DNA of 64,000 bases, taken from an uncultured Sphingomonadales bacterium (GTDB lineage Bacteria; Pseudomonadota; Alphaproteobacteria; Sphingomonadales; Sphingomonadaceae). Below the pieces are notes generated by a model, which was not told the origin of the DNA, did not search any database, and saw nothing but the letters and a program-made list of their open reading frames with translations. Position 1 is the first letter of the stretch, and every line of letters begins with the position of its first letter. Made by a program: the position numbers and the translations under genes. Shown here one piece after another: positions 16,877 through 25,377 of the stretch. Location of the stretch: assembly GCA_903832325.1 (NCBI GenBank), contig CAILBC010000038.1, forward strand, positions 26,943-90,942, written 5' to 3'.

Positions 16877-17982
16877 CAGGCATGGTGGGTTGCCGTCCAG
16901 GCGCCTTGTGCAGACCAGGTTTCGTCGCTGCCGGTCACGGTGCAGCCGCGTTCGCCCGCAACGATCGTGCCGATGGTGAACACGGTTTCGCCCGCGGCGG
17001 CCAGATCGGCGGCCAGGCCTTTCGCCTCATCCGGGGCGACCGCCAGCACCATGCCCACGCCGCAATTGAACGTGCGCGCCATTTCGCCCGGTTCGATCTG
17101 GCCCTGCGCCTGCAGGAACGCCATCAGCCGCGGCTGTTCCCAGGCATCGGCGTCAATCTGCGCGTGCAGCCCCTTGGGCAGCACGCGCGGCACGTTTTCC
17201 AGCAGGCCGCCGCCGGTAATATGCGCCAGCGCGTGGATGCGCCCGGCGCGGATGAACGGCAGCAGCGTTTTGACATAGATCCGCGTCGGCTCGATCAGAT
17301 GGTCGATCAGCAGCCGTTCGTTGTCGAACAGCGCCGGGCGATCGAGCTTCCACCCTTTGTCCGCCGCCAGCCGCCGCACCAGCGAATAGCCGTTGGAATG
17401 GACCCCCGACGAAGCCAGCCCCAGCAGCACATCGCCCGCGGCCACCGCATCGCCGGTCAATTGTTCGCCGCGTTCCACCGCGCCCACGCAAAAGCCCGCC
17501 AGATCATAGTCGCCCGGGGCATACATGCCGGGCATTTCGGCAGTTTCGCCGCCGATCAGCGCGCAGCCGGCCATGCGGCAGCCTTCGGCAATGCCGGCGA
17601 TCACGCGCTCGGCCACGCCGTTGTCCAGCTTGCCCGTGGCGAAATAGTCCAGAAAAAACAGCGGTTCTGCGCCCTGCACGATCAGATCGTTAACGCACAT
17701 CGCCACCAGATCGATGCCGATTGCATCGTGGCGATCATGATCGATCGCCAGTTTCACTTTGGTGCCCACGCCGTCATTGCCGGCAACCAGCAACGGGTCC
17801 TTGTATCCGGCCGCGCGCAAATCGAAAAACCCGCCAAAGCCGCCCAGTTCGGCATCGGCGCCGGGGCGGGCGGTGGCGCGGGCCAGCGGGCCGATCGCCT
17901 TGACCAGGGCATTGCCCGCGGCGATGTTCACGCCGGCACGGGCGTAGCTGTAGCGATCGGTATCGTCGTTTGGGGCGCTCAT
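16876..17982 (-). CDS. purM: Phosphoribosylformylglycinamidine cyclo-ligase
   Basis: AIR synthetase closes the imidazole ring of the purine precursor with ATP. The 368-residue protein has the PurM landmarks YARAGVNIAAGN, GGFGGFFDL, GNDGVGTKVKLA, CVNDLIVQGAEPLFFLDY and GGETAEMPGMY. The start ATG at 17982 agrees with family length; the same frame stays open for another 1.5 kb opposite the next gene, which is only GC-driven. purM, purN and an MFS gene form a tightly overlapping operon, divergent from an exported protein and hdaA. Confidence 0.97.
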   Translation of the reverse strand: MSAPNDDTDRYSYARAGVNIAAGNALVKAIGPLARATARPGADAELGGFGGFFDLRAAGYKDPLLVAGNDGVGTKVKLAIDHDRHDAIGIDLVAMCVNDLIVQGAEPLFFLDYFATGKLDNGVAERVIAGIAEGCRMAGCALIGGETAEMPGMYAPGDYDLAGFCVGAVERGEQLTGDAVAAGDVLLGLASSGVHSNGYSLVRRLAADKGWKLDRPALFDNERLLIDHLIEPTRIYVKTLLPFIRAGRIHALAHITGGGLLENVPRVLPKGLHAQIDADAWEQPRLMAFLQAQGQIEPGEMARTFNCGVGMVLAVAPDEAKGLAADLAAAGETVFTIGTIVAGERGCTVTGSDETWSAQGAWTATHHA

Positions 17983-18207
17983 GGCCGCACCCCCTATCGC
18001 AAAGCGCACGATTTGAAAATCGCGCAGGTTGCGAACATTTCGGGCCGGTGCATCACGCTGGGGAAAACGCCACGCGTCGGTTTGCGCAGGGTGGCAATGC
18101 TTTCCCGCTTGGATTCCCTCGTGCCTTTGGGCAAAAGCGCGCCCGACGCCCTTTTTTGCCCGCGCATTTGCCAGATTGCGGCGCAAGTCTTGCCGCACGG
18201 AGTTCCC

Positions 18208-19482
18208 TTGGCCGCTTTCAGCCTGTTTTTCCGCCGCTCGCCATCGCCCGGGCCACGCCGTCGCCGGCTGGCCGTGGCCGGCGCGGGGCTGCTGGTGCTG
18301 GGCGCGGGCGGCGCGGTGCTGTGGGCGCAGATCGAGGGCGATCGCGGGATTGCGCCCGTGGCCAGCACCGGCGATTTCGAAGTGACCGGGATCGATGTCA
18401 ACACCACCGGGCGCAATGCCGATGATGCGCGCACCGTCGGCTGGCGCGTGGCGACGCGGCAGGCCTGGCAAAAGCTGTGGGCCCAGCGCGGACCCGGTGC
18501 CGCGGCCCCGGCGCTGGATGATGGCACGCTGTCGGGCCTGGTATCGGCGATTTCGGTCGAGCACGAAGAAATCGGCCCGCACCGCTATATCGCGCGGCTG
18601 GGCGTGGTGTTCGATCGTGCGCGCAGCGCGGGGTATCTCGGCCTGCAGGGCGGCGGCACGCGATCTGCGCCGCTGCTGGTGGTGCCGTTGCTCTATCAGG
18701 GCGGGGTGGCCAGCGTGTTCGAAACGCGCACCCCCTGGCAAAAGGCCTGGGCCGAATTCCATACCGGCGAAAGCGTGATCGATTATGTGCGCCCGGGCGG
18801 CGGCGGGGCCGATGGCCTGCTGATCGATGCGGGGCAGATCGGCCGGCGCAGCCGCAACTGGTGGCGCACGATCCTTGATCAGTATGGTGCCGAAGACGTG
18901 CTGATTCCGGTTGCGCGGCTGGAACGGCAATGGCCGGGCGGCCCGGTGAAAGGCACGTTCACCGCGCGTTATGGCCCCGATAACCGCTATCTCGGCAGCT
19001 TCGAACTGACCGCGCCGGGCGAAGACAAGCTGCCGGCGATGCTCGCCGATGCAGTACGGCGGATCGATGCGATTTATGCCCAGGCGCTGAACCAGGGCCT
19101 GTTGAGCCCCGATACGTCGCTCAACAGCGCGCCGCAGATCGATCCGCGGCTGGTCGCGGCGATCGTCGACAAGCTGCCGGCGCCGCAATCGGTCGGCCGT
19201 GTTGCCACCGGCGGCCCGGTCGCAGCCGCAGGCGCCACGCCCGCGGGCACCGTATACCAGGTGCAGTTTGCCAGCCCCGATGCGGCGGCGGTCGATGCGG
19301 TGCAGGCGGCAGTGCGCGGCGTGCCCGGCGTGCAGGCGGCGGCGACGACGTCGCTCGCGCTGGGCGGGGTATCGGTCATGCGCGTGACGTATGCCGGCGA
19401 TCTGGAATCGCTGGGCGGGGCACTGCGCGCGCAAGGCTGGAAAGTGACGCAAGGGGCCGGCGCCCTGATGATCCGGCGCTGA
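18208..19482 (+). CDS. Exported/anchored protein with DUF2066-like and HMA-like C-terminal region
   Basis: About 424 residues of unknown function. I favour a TTG start at 18208: GGAG lies 5 bp upstream and the product then begins with a basic segment (RRRRLAV) and a hydrophobic signal-anchor core (AGAGLLVLGAGGAVLW). An ATG at 18097 would add 37 residues lacking such features. The middle (ARTVGWRVATRQAWQKLW) resembles DUF2066; the last ~80 residues (YQVQFASPDAAAVDAVQ) look like a heavy-metal-associated fold but without its CxxC. It sits 50 bp before hdaA and diverges from purM, an arrangement common in sphingomonads. Confidence 0.75.
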   Translation: MAAFSLFFRRSPSPGPRRRRLAVAGAGLLVLGAGGAVLWAQIEGDRGIAPVASTGDFEVTGIDVNTTGRNADDARTVGWRVATRQAWQKLWAQRGPGAAAPALDDGTLSGLVSAISVEHEEIGPHRYIARLGVVFDRARSAGYLGLQGGGTRSAPLLVVPLLYQGGVASVFETRTPWQKAWAEFHTGESVIDYVRPGGGGADGLLIDAGQIGRRSRNWWRTILDQYGAEDVLIPVARLERQWPGGPVKGTFTARYGPDNRYLGSFELTAPGEDKLPAMLADAVRRIDAIYAQALNQGLLSPDTSLNSAPQIDPRLVAAIVDKLPAPQSVGRVATGGPVAAAGATPAGTVYQVQFASPDAAAVDAVQAAVRGVPGVQAAATTSLALGGVSVMRVTYAGDLESLGGALRAQGWKVTQGAGALMIRR

Positions 19483-19532
19483 TCCGGCGCTGATCGGATG
19501 CTGATGCACCCGGCACCAACCGGCCCCCTGTC

Positions 19533-20171
19533 ATGAGCCAGATCGCGCTTCCGCTCACGCTGCCCGATGGCGCCGATGCGATTGTCGGCGGGTCATCGCT
19601 GCATGCGGTGTTTGCCGCGCTGCAATCGAGCGCCGCCTGGCCCTATCGCACGGCCGTGCTGTCGGGCCCGCCGCGTTCGGGCAAAAGCCTGATGGCGCGC
19701 TGGTTTGCCGGCAGCGGCGCGGGCGATGCGGTGGACGATGCCGATACCCTGGACGAAACCGATTTGTTCCACCGCTGGAACCGCGCACAGGCGCAGGACC
19801 GCGCGCTGCTGCTGGTGGCGCGCGATCCGGTGATGGCCGGCGGCGCCAATGCCGGCTGGCAGATCACGCTGCCCGATCTGGCATCGCGGCTGGGCGCGGC
19901 GCTGCCGCTGGTGATCGGGCCGCCCGATGATGCGCTGTTGCGCGCGCTGATGGCCGAACACGCGCGGCGGCGCGGGCTGGCGGTGCCCGATGCGGTGCTC
20001 GACTGGCTGACCCCGCGCATCGAGCGCAGCCACGCCGCGGCCGAGGCGCTGGTTGCCGCGCTTGACCGGCTGTCGCTGGAACGCAAGGCGCCGGTCACGG
20101 CCGGGCTGGCGCGCGATGCGCTGGCCGATCCGGTTTACGGCCATGGCCATTGGCAACCGCGCCTACTATAA
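19533..20171 (+). CDS. hdaA: DnaA-related regulatory inactivator HdaA
   Basis: A 212-residue DnaA/Hda-type AAA+ protein lacking the DNA-binding domain IV. It shows a Walker A-like GPPRSGKS near 45-52, VDDAD-type Walker B (70-74) and an AAA+ lid with sensor-2 region. In alphaproteobacteria HdaA with the sliding clamp stimulates ATP hydrolysis by DnaA and prevents re-initiation. It follows the exported-protein gene by 50 bp and lies near purM, as in other members of the class. Confidence 0.85.
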   Translation: MSQIALPLTLPDGADAIVGGSSLHAVFAALQSSAAWPYRTAVLSGPPRSGKSLMARWFAGSGAGDAVDDADTLDETDLFHRWNRAQAQDRALLLVARDPVMAGGANAGWQITLPDLASRLGAALPLVIGPPDDALLRALMAEHARRRGLAVPDAVLDWLTPRIERSHAAAEALVAALDRLSLERKAPVTAGLARDALADPVYGHGHWQPRLL

Positions 20172-20225
20172 CCATATTGCGAATGCACCGCGCCCGAACG
20201 GGCCCGGATCCGGGGGTTTGCGCCG

Positions 20226-20960
20226 ATGTTTGCCCGCTTGCCGATCTTTGCCAGAATGTCTGCCTATCTCGATTCGGTGCAGGCGCGCGATCCCGCGCCG
20301 CGCTCGCGTGCCGAAATCCTGCTCTATCCCGGGGTCTGGGCGCTGGCGTTTCACCGCGTGGCGCACCGGCTGTTCCGCGCCGAGCTGTATTTTCTGGCCC
20401 GGCTGGTGAACCATGTTTCGCGGCTGTTGACCGCGATCGACATTCATCCCGGCGCCACGATCGGCCGCCACCTGTTTATCGATCACGGCTTTACGGTGAT
20501 CGGCGAAACCGCCGAAATCGGCAACAATGTCACGATCTACCAGTGCGTCACGCTGGGCGGAACGAACCCGGCCAATGGCGTGCCGGGCAAACGCCACCCC
20601 ACGCTGTGCGACAACGTGATCATCGGATCGGGCGCGCAGATTCTGGGGCCGATCACGGTCGGCGCGCGGGCCCGGGTCGGCGCCAATGCCGTGGTGACCG
20701 ATGACGTGCCCGAAGGCGCAACGATGATCGGGCTGAAGGCGCGATCGACACTCGTGCCGGCGGAAACCTGGCTGCGCGAATTCCTGCCCTATGGCACACC
20801 CTGCCGGGAACAGGCCTGCCGTGAAGCGGGCGAACCCGCTGCCAATGCACGGATCGACGCGCTGGAGGCGGAACTGGCCGCCTTGCGCGCGCAAGTTGCC
20901 GCGATGACCCGGCACAACGAGGCGGGCCCGGCCCCGTCGCGGCGGCGGACCCGGTCTTGA
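20226..20960 (+). CDS. cysE: Serine O-acetyltransferase
   Basis: Acetylates serine with acetyl-CoA in cysteine synthesis. The 244-residue protein has the left-handed beta-helix hexapeptide repeats from about residue 72 (IDIHPGATIGRHLFIDHG, IGNNVTIYQCVTLGG) and the catalytic His in HPT of the GKRHPTL loop. It is the short EpsC-type form with only ~70 residues ahead of the helix. The C-terminus carries a ~50-residue extension with a heptad-like segment (DALEAELAALRAQVAAM), possibly a coiled coil. Starts at ATG 20226, 55 bp after hdaA. Confidence 0.92.
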   Translation: MFARLPIFARMSAYLDSVQARDPAPRSRAEILLYPGVWALAFHRVAHRLFRAELYFLARLVNHVSRLLTAIDIHPGATIGRHLFIDHGFTVIGETAEIGNNVTIYQCVTLGGTNPANGVPGKRHPTLCDNVIIGSGAQILGPITVGARARVGANAVVTDDVPEGATMIGLKARSTLVPAETWLREFLPYGTPCREQACREAGEPAANARIDALEAELAALRAQVAAMTRHNEAGPAPSRRRTRS

Positions 20961-20996
20961 TCGGCCGGTCCTGATCGAAATGCGGGTCTGACGCCG

Positions 20997-21365
20997 GTGG
21001 CAGGCAACGACAGCGCAGGCACGACCGGCCCGGTGGTGTTGCCGTTTCCGCGCCAGGGCGTGGCGCAAATCGCGTTTGACCGGGCCGAACTGATGCGCAT
21101 TCTCGATCTTTATGGCCGCATGGTCGCCGCCGGGCTGTGGCGCGATTATGCGATCAGTTTTGATCGTGAAGCCGCGAGCTTCAGCGCCTACAAACGCACC
21201 GCCGAACGCCCCACGGCGCGCGTGGAAAAGCGCCCTGCCTTGCGCAACAAGCAGGGGATGTGGGCGCTGTATGGCGAAGCGGGCCAGGTGCTCAAACGCG
21301 GGCACGATCTGGCCGGAATCTTGTCGCCGCTGGAACGCAAGCTGATGAAAGTGGTCGAAGGGTAA
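20997..21365 (+). CDS. DUF2794 family protein
   Basis: A 122-residue protein of an alphaproteobacterial family of unknown function. Recognisable family segments: FDRAELMRILDLYGRMVAAGLWRDYAI-type core (residues 28-54), RPTARVEKRPALRNKQG, and LKRGHDLAGIL. The frame starts with GTG at 20997; there is no in-frame ATG before the conserved core. It follows cysE by 36 bp in the same orientation and converges with a GGDEF-family gene. Confidence 0.85.
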   Translation: MAGNDSAGTTGPVVLPFPRQGVAQIAFDRAELMRILDLYGRMVAAGLWRDYAISFDREAASFSAYKRTAERPTARVEKRPALRNKQGMWALYGEAGQVLKRGHDLAGILSPLERKLMKVVEG

Positions 21366-21404
21366 AACCAGCGTGCTGCGAGCGTGACTTGACGCGCGGA
21401 TACT

Positions 21405-22364
21405 CTAGCGGCTGCGGCCCAGCCAGCCTTTGTCCTTGCCGGGGTCGATCACTTTGTCGCCGGCGGCGGCCACGACTGCATTGCGGCCTTGCGCCTTGGC
21501 GTGGTGCAGCGCGATGTCGGCGCTGCGCAGGGCGGCGCGGGGGTCGCCCTCGGCATCGATTTCCGCCAGACCGCAGGACACGCCAAGCCGCTGATCCGGC
21601 GCTTCGGGCAAAGTGCTGGCGGCGATCATCTTGCGCACGTTTTCCAGCCGCGACTGCACCAGATCGGCGCCCGCACCGCGGAACAGCAGAATGAATTCCA
21701 GGCCGCGGTTGCGCGAAATATGGCACTGGCATTCGCCCAGCCCGGCCAGTTGCGCGGCGACGAACCGGACCATGGCATCGCCTGCATCGAGGCCGTGCGC
21801 GCGATTGGTGCGATCCAGCTGATCGATATCGACAAAGGCCACGGCAAGGCGCGCCTTTTGCGCCTGGGCCCTGGCGCATTCCGCGGCAAGCGCGGTTTCG
21901 AACGTGCCCCTGCCCGGCAGCCCGGTCAGGCGGTCGGCATCGGCGGCGGGGGCGGCTTCCACAGGCGCCGGCGCTTGCGCCTTTTGCCGCCCTTTGGCTT
22001 TGGTCCTGCCTTTGCGCGAATCGCGCAGTTCCAGCACGCTGTCCGGATCATCCACGCCGTTGTCGGCACAGATCTGGCGGGCGTAGGCGGAAATTTCCTG
22101 CTCGGTTTTCAGATGGTCGATGATGAACCGGGCGACCACGACATCGACCCGCGTATCGACGAGATAGAGAAAGCTGGTGCTGAGCCCGCGATAGACCTGC
22201 AACAGGTTGAAACCTTCGGCCAGATGCCACACCGACCGGTCCCAGCTTATAATCGGCCGGTCGCACGATTTGCAGTGGCTGTGATAAACATCTTTGGCAC
22301 TGCGCGGCACGGGTTCTGACGGCGTATGCTTGCGGGTGAACCAGCATTGGGTCAGCGTCAGCAT
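21405..22364 (-). CDS. Degenerate GGDEF-domain protein
   Basis: A 319-residue soluble protein. The C-terminal half (about 143-300) is a GGDEF domain with DRLTGLPGRGTFE and FVDIDQLD, but the signature loop reads RGLEF (220-224) instead of GGDEF, the metal Asp/Glu at position 3 is Leu, and the substrate-contacting FKxxND is LDRTNR. Cyclase activity is therefore doubtful; a binding or scaffold role is likely. The N-terminal 120 residues carry CKSC (31-34), a possible half zinc site, and look like a degenerate sensory domain. A basic/Ala-Pro linker joins the halves. AT-rich DNA lies upstream. Confidence 0.82.
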   Translation of the reverse strand: MLTLTQCWFTRKHTPSEPVPRSAKDVYHSHCKSCDRPIISWDRSVWHLAEGFNLLQVYRGLSTSFLYLVDTRVDVVVARFIIDHLKTEQEISAYARQICADNGVDDPDSVLELRDSRKGRTKAKGRQKAQAPAPVEAAPAADADRLTGLPGRGTFETALAAECARAQAQKARLAVAFVDIDQLDRTNRAHGLDAGDAMVRFVAAQLAGLGECQCHISRNRGLEFILLFRGAGADLVQSRLENVRKMIAASTLPEAPDQRLGVSCGLAEIDAEGDPRAALRSADIALHHAKAQGRNAVVAAAGDKVIDPGKDKGWLGRSR

Positions 22365-22501
22365 GAACGAACTTTCCTGGTCGGTATTGAGGCCTTAATT
22401 TATAATTAATAATAACGACCCTTTAAAAATTCGCTTTGGTTCGGATACGGATGCTCATGCGGAGTGTTTGGAAATTCATTTACCCAATAATCTGCTTTTA
22501 A
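22365..22501. promoter_or_regulatory. AT-rich divergent intergenic region
   Basis: 137 bp between the divergent GGDEF-like and small lipoprotein genes. It is the most AT-rich stretch around (TTAATTTATAATTAATAAT at 22396-22414), so both promoters probably lie here. I could not fix a -35/-10 pair with good spacing on either strand. Confidence 0.45.
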
Positions 22502-22822
22502 ATGAACCCGTTTGATCAGCGCTTTGTTCGGTCAGCGACTGTTCTGGGCCTGCTGGCGCTGCCGGGCGGGTGCGGATCGTCGGCGCCGCATCAGGTTCAG
22601 GCGCGGGGCGCGCCGGTTTTGCGCGCGATCTATCGCGATGCGGGGCACCACATGCTGGTGGCTCTGCCCGAACGCGGCCAGCCGCTGCCACCGGGCGATT
22701 GCGCCGCGCCGCTGCTGGTTGACGATGCCAGCGGCCAGGCGCGGCAGATTGCGCCTGGCGAAGCGGCGGAGCGGATGAAGCGGATGCAATTGTCGGGCGC
22801 GGTCCTCGGGACGTGCCCGTAA
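22502..22822 (+). CDS. Small putative lipoprotein
   Basis: A 106-residue product with a basic start, hydrophobic core (VLGLLAL) and a Cys at 24 in PGGCGSS. The -3 residue is Pro rather than Leu/Val/Ile, so the lipobox is imperfect and lipid attachment is uncertain; a plain signal peptide is possible. The remainder (LRAIYRDAGHHMLVALPE, CAAPLLVDDASG) has two further Cys residues (67, 105) that could form a disulfide in the periplasm. No family recognised. A hairpin repeat begins inside its stop codon. Confidence 0.6.
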   Translation: MNPFDQRFVRSATVLGLLALPGGCGSSAPHQVQARGAPVLRAIYRDAGHHMLVALPERGQPLPPGDCAAPLLVDDASGQARQIAPGEAAERMKRMQLSGAVLGTCP

Positions 22823-22926
22823 TACCAATGTGCAGTGAGCGTGACTCATTGCGCATTGGTAGAATCCCGCGCGGCGCCTGAGCGTCACGTTGTGCGATGC
22901 GTTCCACGCATCGCACATCCGTATAA
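22821..22926 (+). repeat. Dispersed hairpin repeat, copy 2 (long form)
   Basis: Two hairpins in series. The first, 22824-22860, has 16-bp arms with two G-U wobbles around a CGTGA loop and matches copies at 5397 and 52270. The second, 22892-22916, is a perfect 10-bp stem with a TTCCA loop; its outer side continues into CATCCGTAT shared with copy 1. The element lies between two convergent genes and starts at the stop codon of the upstream one. Confidence 0.75.
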
Positions 22927-22929
22927 TGC

Positions 22930-22954
22930 CCCCTCCCCCGAAGGGGAGGGGTTT
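22930..22954. terminator. Bidirectional terminator-like hairpin
   Basis: A perfect 9-bp C/G-rich stem (22930-22938 with 22943-22951) with a CGAA loop, followed by TTT on the plus strand. It lies between the convergent lipoprotein and SDR genes, six bases from the SDR stop, and could end transcription from both sides. Confidence 0.65.
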
Positions 22955-22959
22955 CAGGG

Positions 22960-23868
22960 TCAGCCTTTCAGCGCAGCCTGGAGCACGCTCAGGATCGCCT
23001 GGCTTTGTTCCGAACCCGATTGCGGCACGAAATCGCCGGTGCGGTCGCTGATTTGCGCCCAGTTGGCGGCAAAGCCTTCGACCGTGCGGTCTTCGGCGCC
23101 AAGGTAGACCGGCGGGTTCATCGTGACGAAGGCGCTGTGGTAGGCGCCGGCGCCGGCGCCGACGATCGCGTTGCTGGGGGCATCGTCAGACACCAGGAAC
23201 AGCGCGGCGGGCACCACATTTTCCGGGCCGAACAGCTTGAACGCTTCTTCGGGAAAGATGTCGGCGGTCATGCGCGTGGCGGCCACCGGGGCCAGCGTGT
23301 TGACGCGGACGTTGTATTTCGCGCCTTCGAGATACAGCGTTTTGGTCAGGCCCGCGAGGCCCAGCTTTGCCGCGCCATAGTTGGCCTGGCCGAAATTGCC
23401 GAACAGGCCGGTGGACGATGCGGTCATCAGGATGCGGCCGTAATTCTGTTCGCGCATCAGATCCCACACCGCCTTGGTGGCGTTGGCCGAGCCGAGCAGG
23501 TGAACCTTTACCACCAGGTCGAAATCGGCCGGCTCCATCTTGGTAAAGCTTTTGTCGCGCAGGATGCCGGCATTGTTGACCAGCACATGCACGCCGCCCC
23601 ATTCCGCCTTGGCGCGGGCGACCATGGCCTGCATCTGGTCATATTCGGTAACCGAGCTGCCATCGGCCACGGCTTCGCCGCCCATGGCGCGGATTTCCTC
23701 GACCACCTGGGCCGCTGCGTCGGAGGCGCCGCTGCCATCGCGCGCTGCGCCCAGATCGTTGACCACCACTTTGGCACCGCGCCGCGCCAGTTCAAGCGCA
23801 TAGGCCCGGCCCAGGCCGCCCCCGGCCCCGGTAACGATCGCCACTTTGCCGGCAAACGAAATGCTCAT
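22960..23868 (-). CDS. Short-chain dehydrogenase/reductase (hydroxyacyl-CoA type)
   Basis: A 302-residue NAD(P)-dependent oxidoreductase of the SDR superfamily. The cofactor motif TGAGGGLG is near residue 13, the structural NNAG near 97, and the catalytic YxxxK is YGAAK in ANYGAAKLG. The extended substrate region (LAPVAATRMTADIFPEE) resembles the 3-hydroxyacyl-CoA dehydrogenase part of peroxisomal multifunctional enzyme type 2. A fatty-acid or steroid-like acyl-CoA substrate is therefore plausible but not proved. ATG at 23868 has AGGAG 8 bp upstream; a longer frame to 23943 lacks one. Confidence 0.88.
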   Translation of the reverse strand: MSISFAGKVAIVTGAGGGLGRAYALELARRGAKVVVNDLGAARDGSGASDAAAQVVEEIRAMGGEAVADGSSVTEYDQMQAMVARAKAEWGGVHVLVNNAGILRDKSFTKMEPADFDLVVKVHLLGSANATKAVWDLMREQNYGRILMTASSTGLFGNFGQANYGAAKLGLAGLTKTLYLEGAKYNVRVNTLAPVAATRMTADIFPEEAFKLFGPENVVPAALFLVSDDAPSNAIVGAGAGAYHSAFVTMNPPVYLGAEDRTVEGFAANWAQISDRTGDFVPQSGSEQSQAILSVLQAALKG

Positions 23869-23970
23869 GTCACCAGTCTCCTGCGCACGCTTAAGCGCGT
23901 GATTAATGGTCGCGCCGATGCCATGACTCGTCTGGCTTGGCAATGTGGAACGGCGCGGATTGCGCCACCA

Positions 23971-25104
23971 TCACGCGATGCGATGCACCCAGCCGTGGGT
24001 GTCTGCCGTCTGGCCGCGCTGGATCGAAACCAGCCGCTGGCGCAGGCGCTGCGTCACCTGGCCGGGGCCGCCGCTGCCGATCACGAATTCGCCCGCGGTG
24101 TCGGCCACTTTGCCCACCGGGGTAACGACGGCGGCGGTGCCGCAGGCAAAGCTTTCAATCAGCGCGCCGCTGGCAGCATCGGCACGCCACTGGTCCAGCG
24201 CATAGCGTTCTTCACGCACGACAAGGCCTTCTTCGCGTGCCAGCGTGATCAGGCTTTCGCGGGTGATGCCCGGCAGGATCGTGCCCGACAGCGGCGGGGT
24301 GACGATCGATCCGTCGGCCATGACGAAAAACAGGTTCATGCCGCCCAGTTCCTCGATCCAGCGATGCTCTGCGGCATCGAGGAACAGGACCTGATCATGC
24401 CCGCGGGCAAAGGCTTCGGCCGTGGGCACCAGGCTGGCGGCATAATTGCCGCCGCACTTGGCCGCGCCAGTGCCGCCGGGCGCGGCGCGGGTATAATCGC
24501 TGACAAAGATCGACACTGCCGGCGCGCCCGATTTGAAATAGTTGCCCGCGGGGCTGGCGATCACCAGAAACTTGTATTTGCGCGACGGGCGCACACCCAG
24601 AAACGCCTCGGACGCGAACATGAACGGGCGCAGATAGAGCGATCCGCCCTCGACCGTGGGAAACCAGTCCCGATCGGCCAGCACCTGCTGGCGCACCGCC
24701 TCGACAAACAGGTCTTCGGGCAGTTCGGGCATCGCCAGCCGGCGCGCCGAGGCGTTGAACCGCGCGGCATTGGCCTGGGGGCGAAACAGCGCGATGCCGC
24801 CATCGTCCAGCCGATAGGCCTTCAGCCCTTCAAAGATTTCCTGCGCATAATGCAGCACTGCCGCCGCCGGATCGAGCGCGATCGGGCCATAGGGCACCAC
24901 GCGCGGATCGTGCCATTCGCCCGCGCCGTTCGAAATGCCCGGACCGTTCGAGCCGCCGGCGTCGAAATCGATTTCGACCATGTGATCGGTAAAAGTCGTG
25001 CCGAAACCGGGGTTGGCGAGAATGGCGGCACGGTCTTCGGCGGCACGCGGCGCGGGGTGCGGCACGCGGGCAAACCCGGGCAGGGGCGCGGCGGTGGTCG
25101 CCAT
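23971..25104 (-). CDS. ilvE: Branched-chain amino acid aminotransferase
   Basis: Interconverts Val, Leu, Ile and their 2-oxo acids using PLP. The 377-residue length and motifs fit the type II bacterial/eukaryotic-like branch (VPYGPIALDPAAAVLHYAQEIFEGLKAY). The PLP lysine is Lys216 in GAAKCGGNYA. EELGGMNLFFV and GTILPGITRESL are the other conserved blocks. AAGGAAGGA lies just upstream of the ATG at 25104. Upstream on the same strand is a ~215-bp leader with two hairpins and a tiny ORF, which could regulate it. Confidence 0.95.
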   Translation of the reverse strand: MATTAAPLPGFARVPHPAPRAAEDRAAILANPGFGTTFTDHMVEIDFDAGGSNGPGISNGAGEWHDPRVVPYGPIALDPAAAVLHYAQEIFEGLKAYRLDDGGIALFRPQANAARFNASARRLAMPELPEDLFVEAVRQQVLADRDWFPTVEGGSLYLRPFMFASEAFLGVRPSRKYKFLVIASPAGNYFKSGAPAVSIFVSDYTRAAPGGTGAAKCGGNYAASLVPTAEAFARGHDQVLFLDAAEHRWIEELGGMNLFFVMADGSIVTPPLSGTILPGITRESLITLAREEGLVVREERYALDQWRADAASGALIESFACGTAAVVTPVGKVADTAGEFVIGSGGPGQVTQRLRQRLVSIQRGQTADTHGWVHRIA

Positions 25105-25320
25105 GGCAGACAGTCCTTCCTTCTCACATTTTTCGGGTCAGAAGGGCCGGATGCGCCGAATCACTGCTGACATTGCGCCGATTTGAACGATTGTTGCGTG
25201 ATGCGCAATAGGTTTGAAACAAATGTGAAGGGCCGCGCCCCTTTGCGGGGAACGGCCCTTCGCATGGTCAGCGGCAGGAAGTGCCGCCCACGAAGCCTTT
25301 ATCGCTTAACCTGAAAAAAA
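25105..25320 (-). promoter_or_regulatory. ilvE upstream region with two hairpins
   Basis: Between the tiny ORF and ilvE on the minus strand are a 6-bp hairpin (25271-25287, arms GCGGCA/TGCCGC) and a large two-step hairpin (25227-25261, 9 bp plus 4 bp). A seven-T run follows the tiny ORF stop directly. The large hairpin has no T-run, so it is a weak terminator but could be an attenuation or RNA-stability element. The rest of the region shows no other structure to me. Confidence 0.45.
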
Positions 25321-25377
25321 TCAGCGATAATGCCTCGCGCTGCGGATTTCCGACCTCTGTGCTGAACCATGAGACAT
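25321..25377 (-). CDS. 18-residue small ORF with extreme Shine-Dalgarno
   Basis: MSHGSAQRSEIRSARHYR, a short basic peptide. Its start is preceded by AAAGGAGGTGATCC (25392-25379), which is complementary over 14 bases to the 3' end of 16S rRNA, one base before ATG. Such a perfect site is very rare by chance and argues for translation. The peptide has no run of Leu, Ile or Val codons, so a classic ilv attenuator is unlikely. It may be a translated leader, a small protein, or a ribosome-recruiting RNA element upstream of ilvE. Confidence 0.5.
   Translation of the reverse strand: MSHGSAQRSEIRSARHYR

Noticed and set aside
17983..19509. Upstream continuation of the purM frame to give an 877-residue protein
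   Set aside because: The added part lies antisense to the 18208-19482 gene and purM family length fits the ATG at 17982.
23005..25170. 721-codon plus-strand frame across the SDR and ilvE genes
   Set aside because: No domain, biased composition; both minus-strand genes have full catalytic motifs and ribosome binding sites.
25105..25377. Classical leader-peptide attenuator for ilvE
   Set aside because: The 18-residue peptide has a single Ile and no Leu or Val codons, so regulated stalling on branched-chain tRNAs is not supported, although another leader function remains possible.
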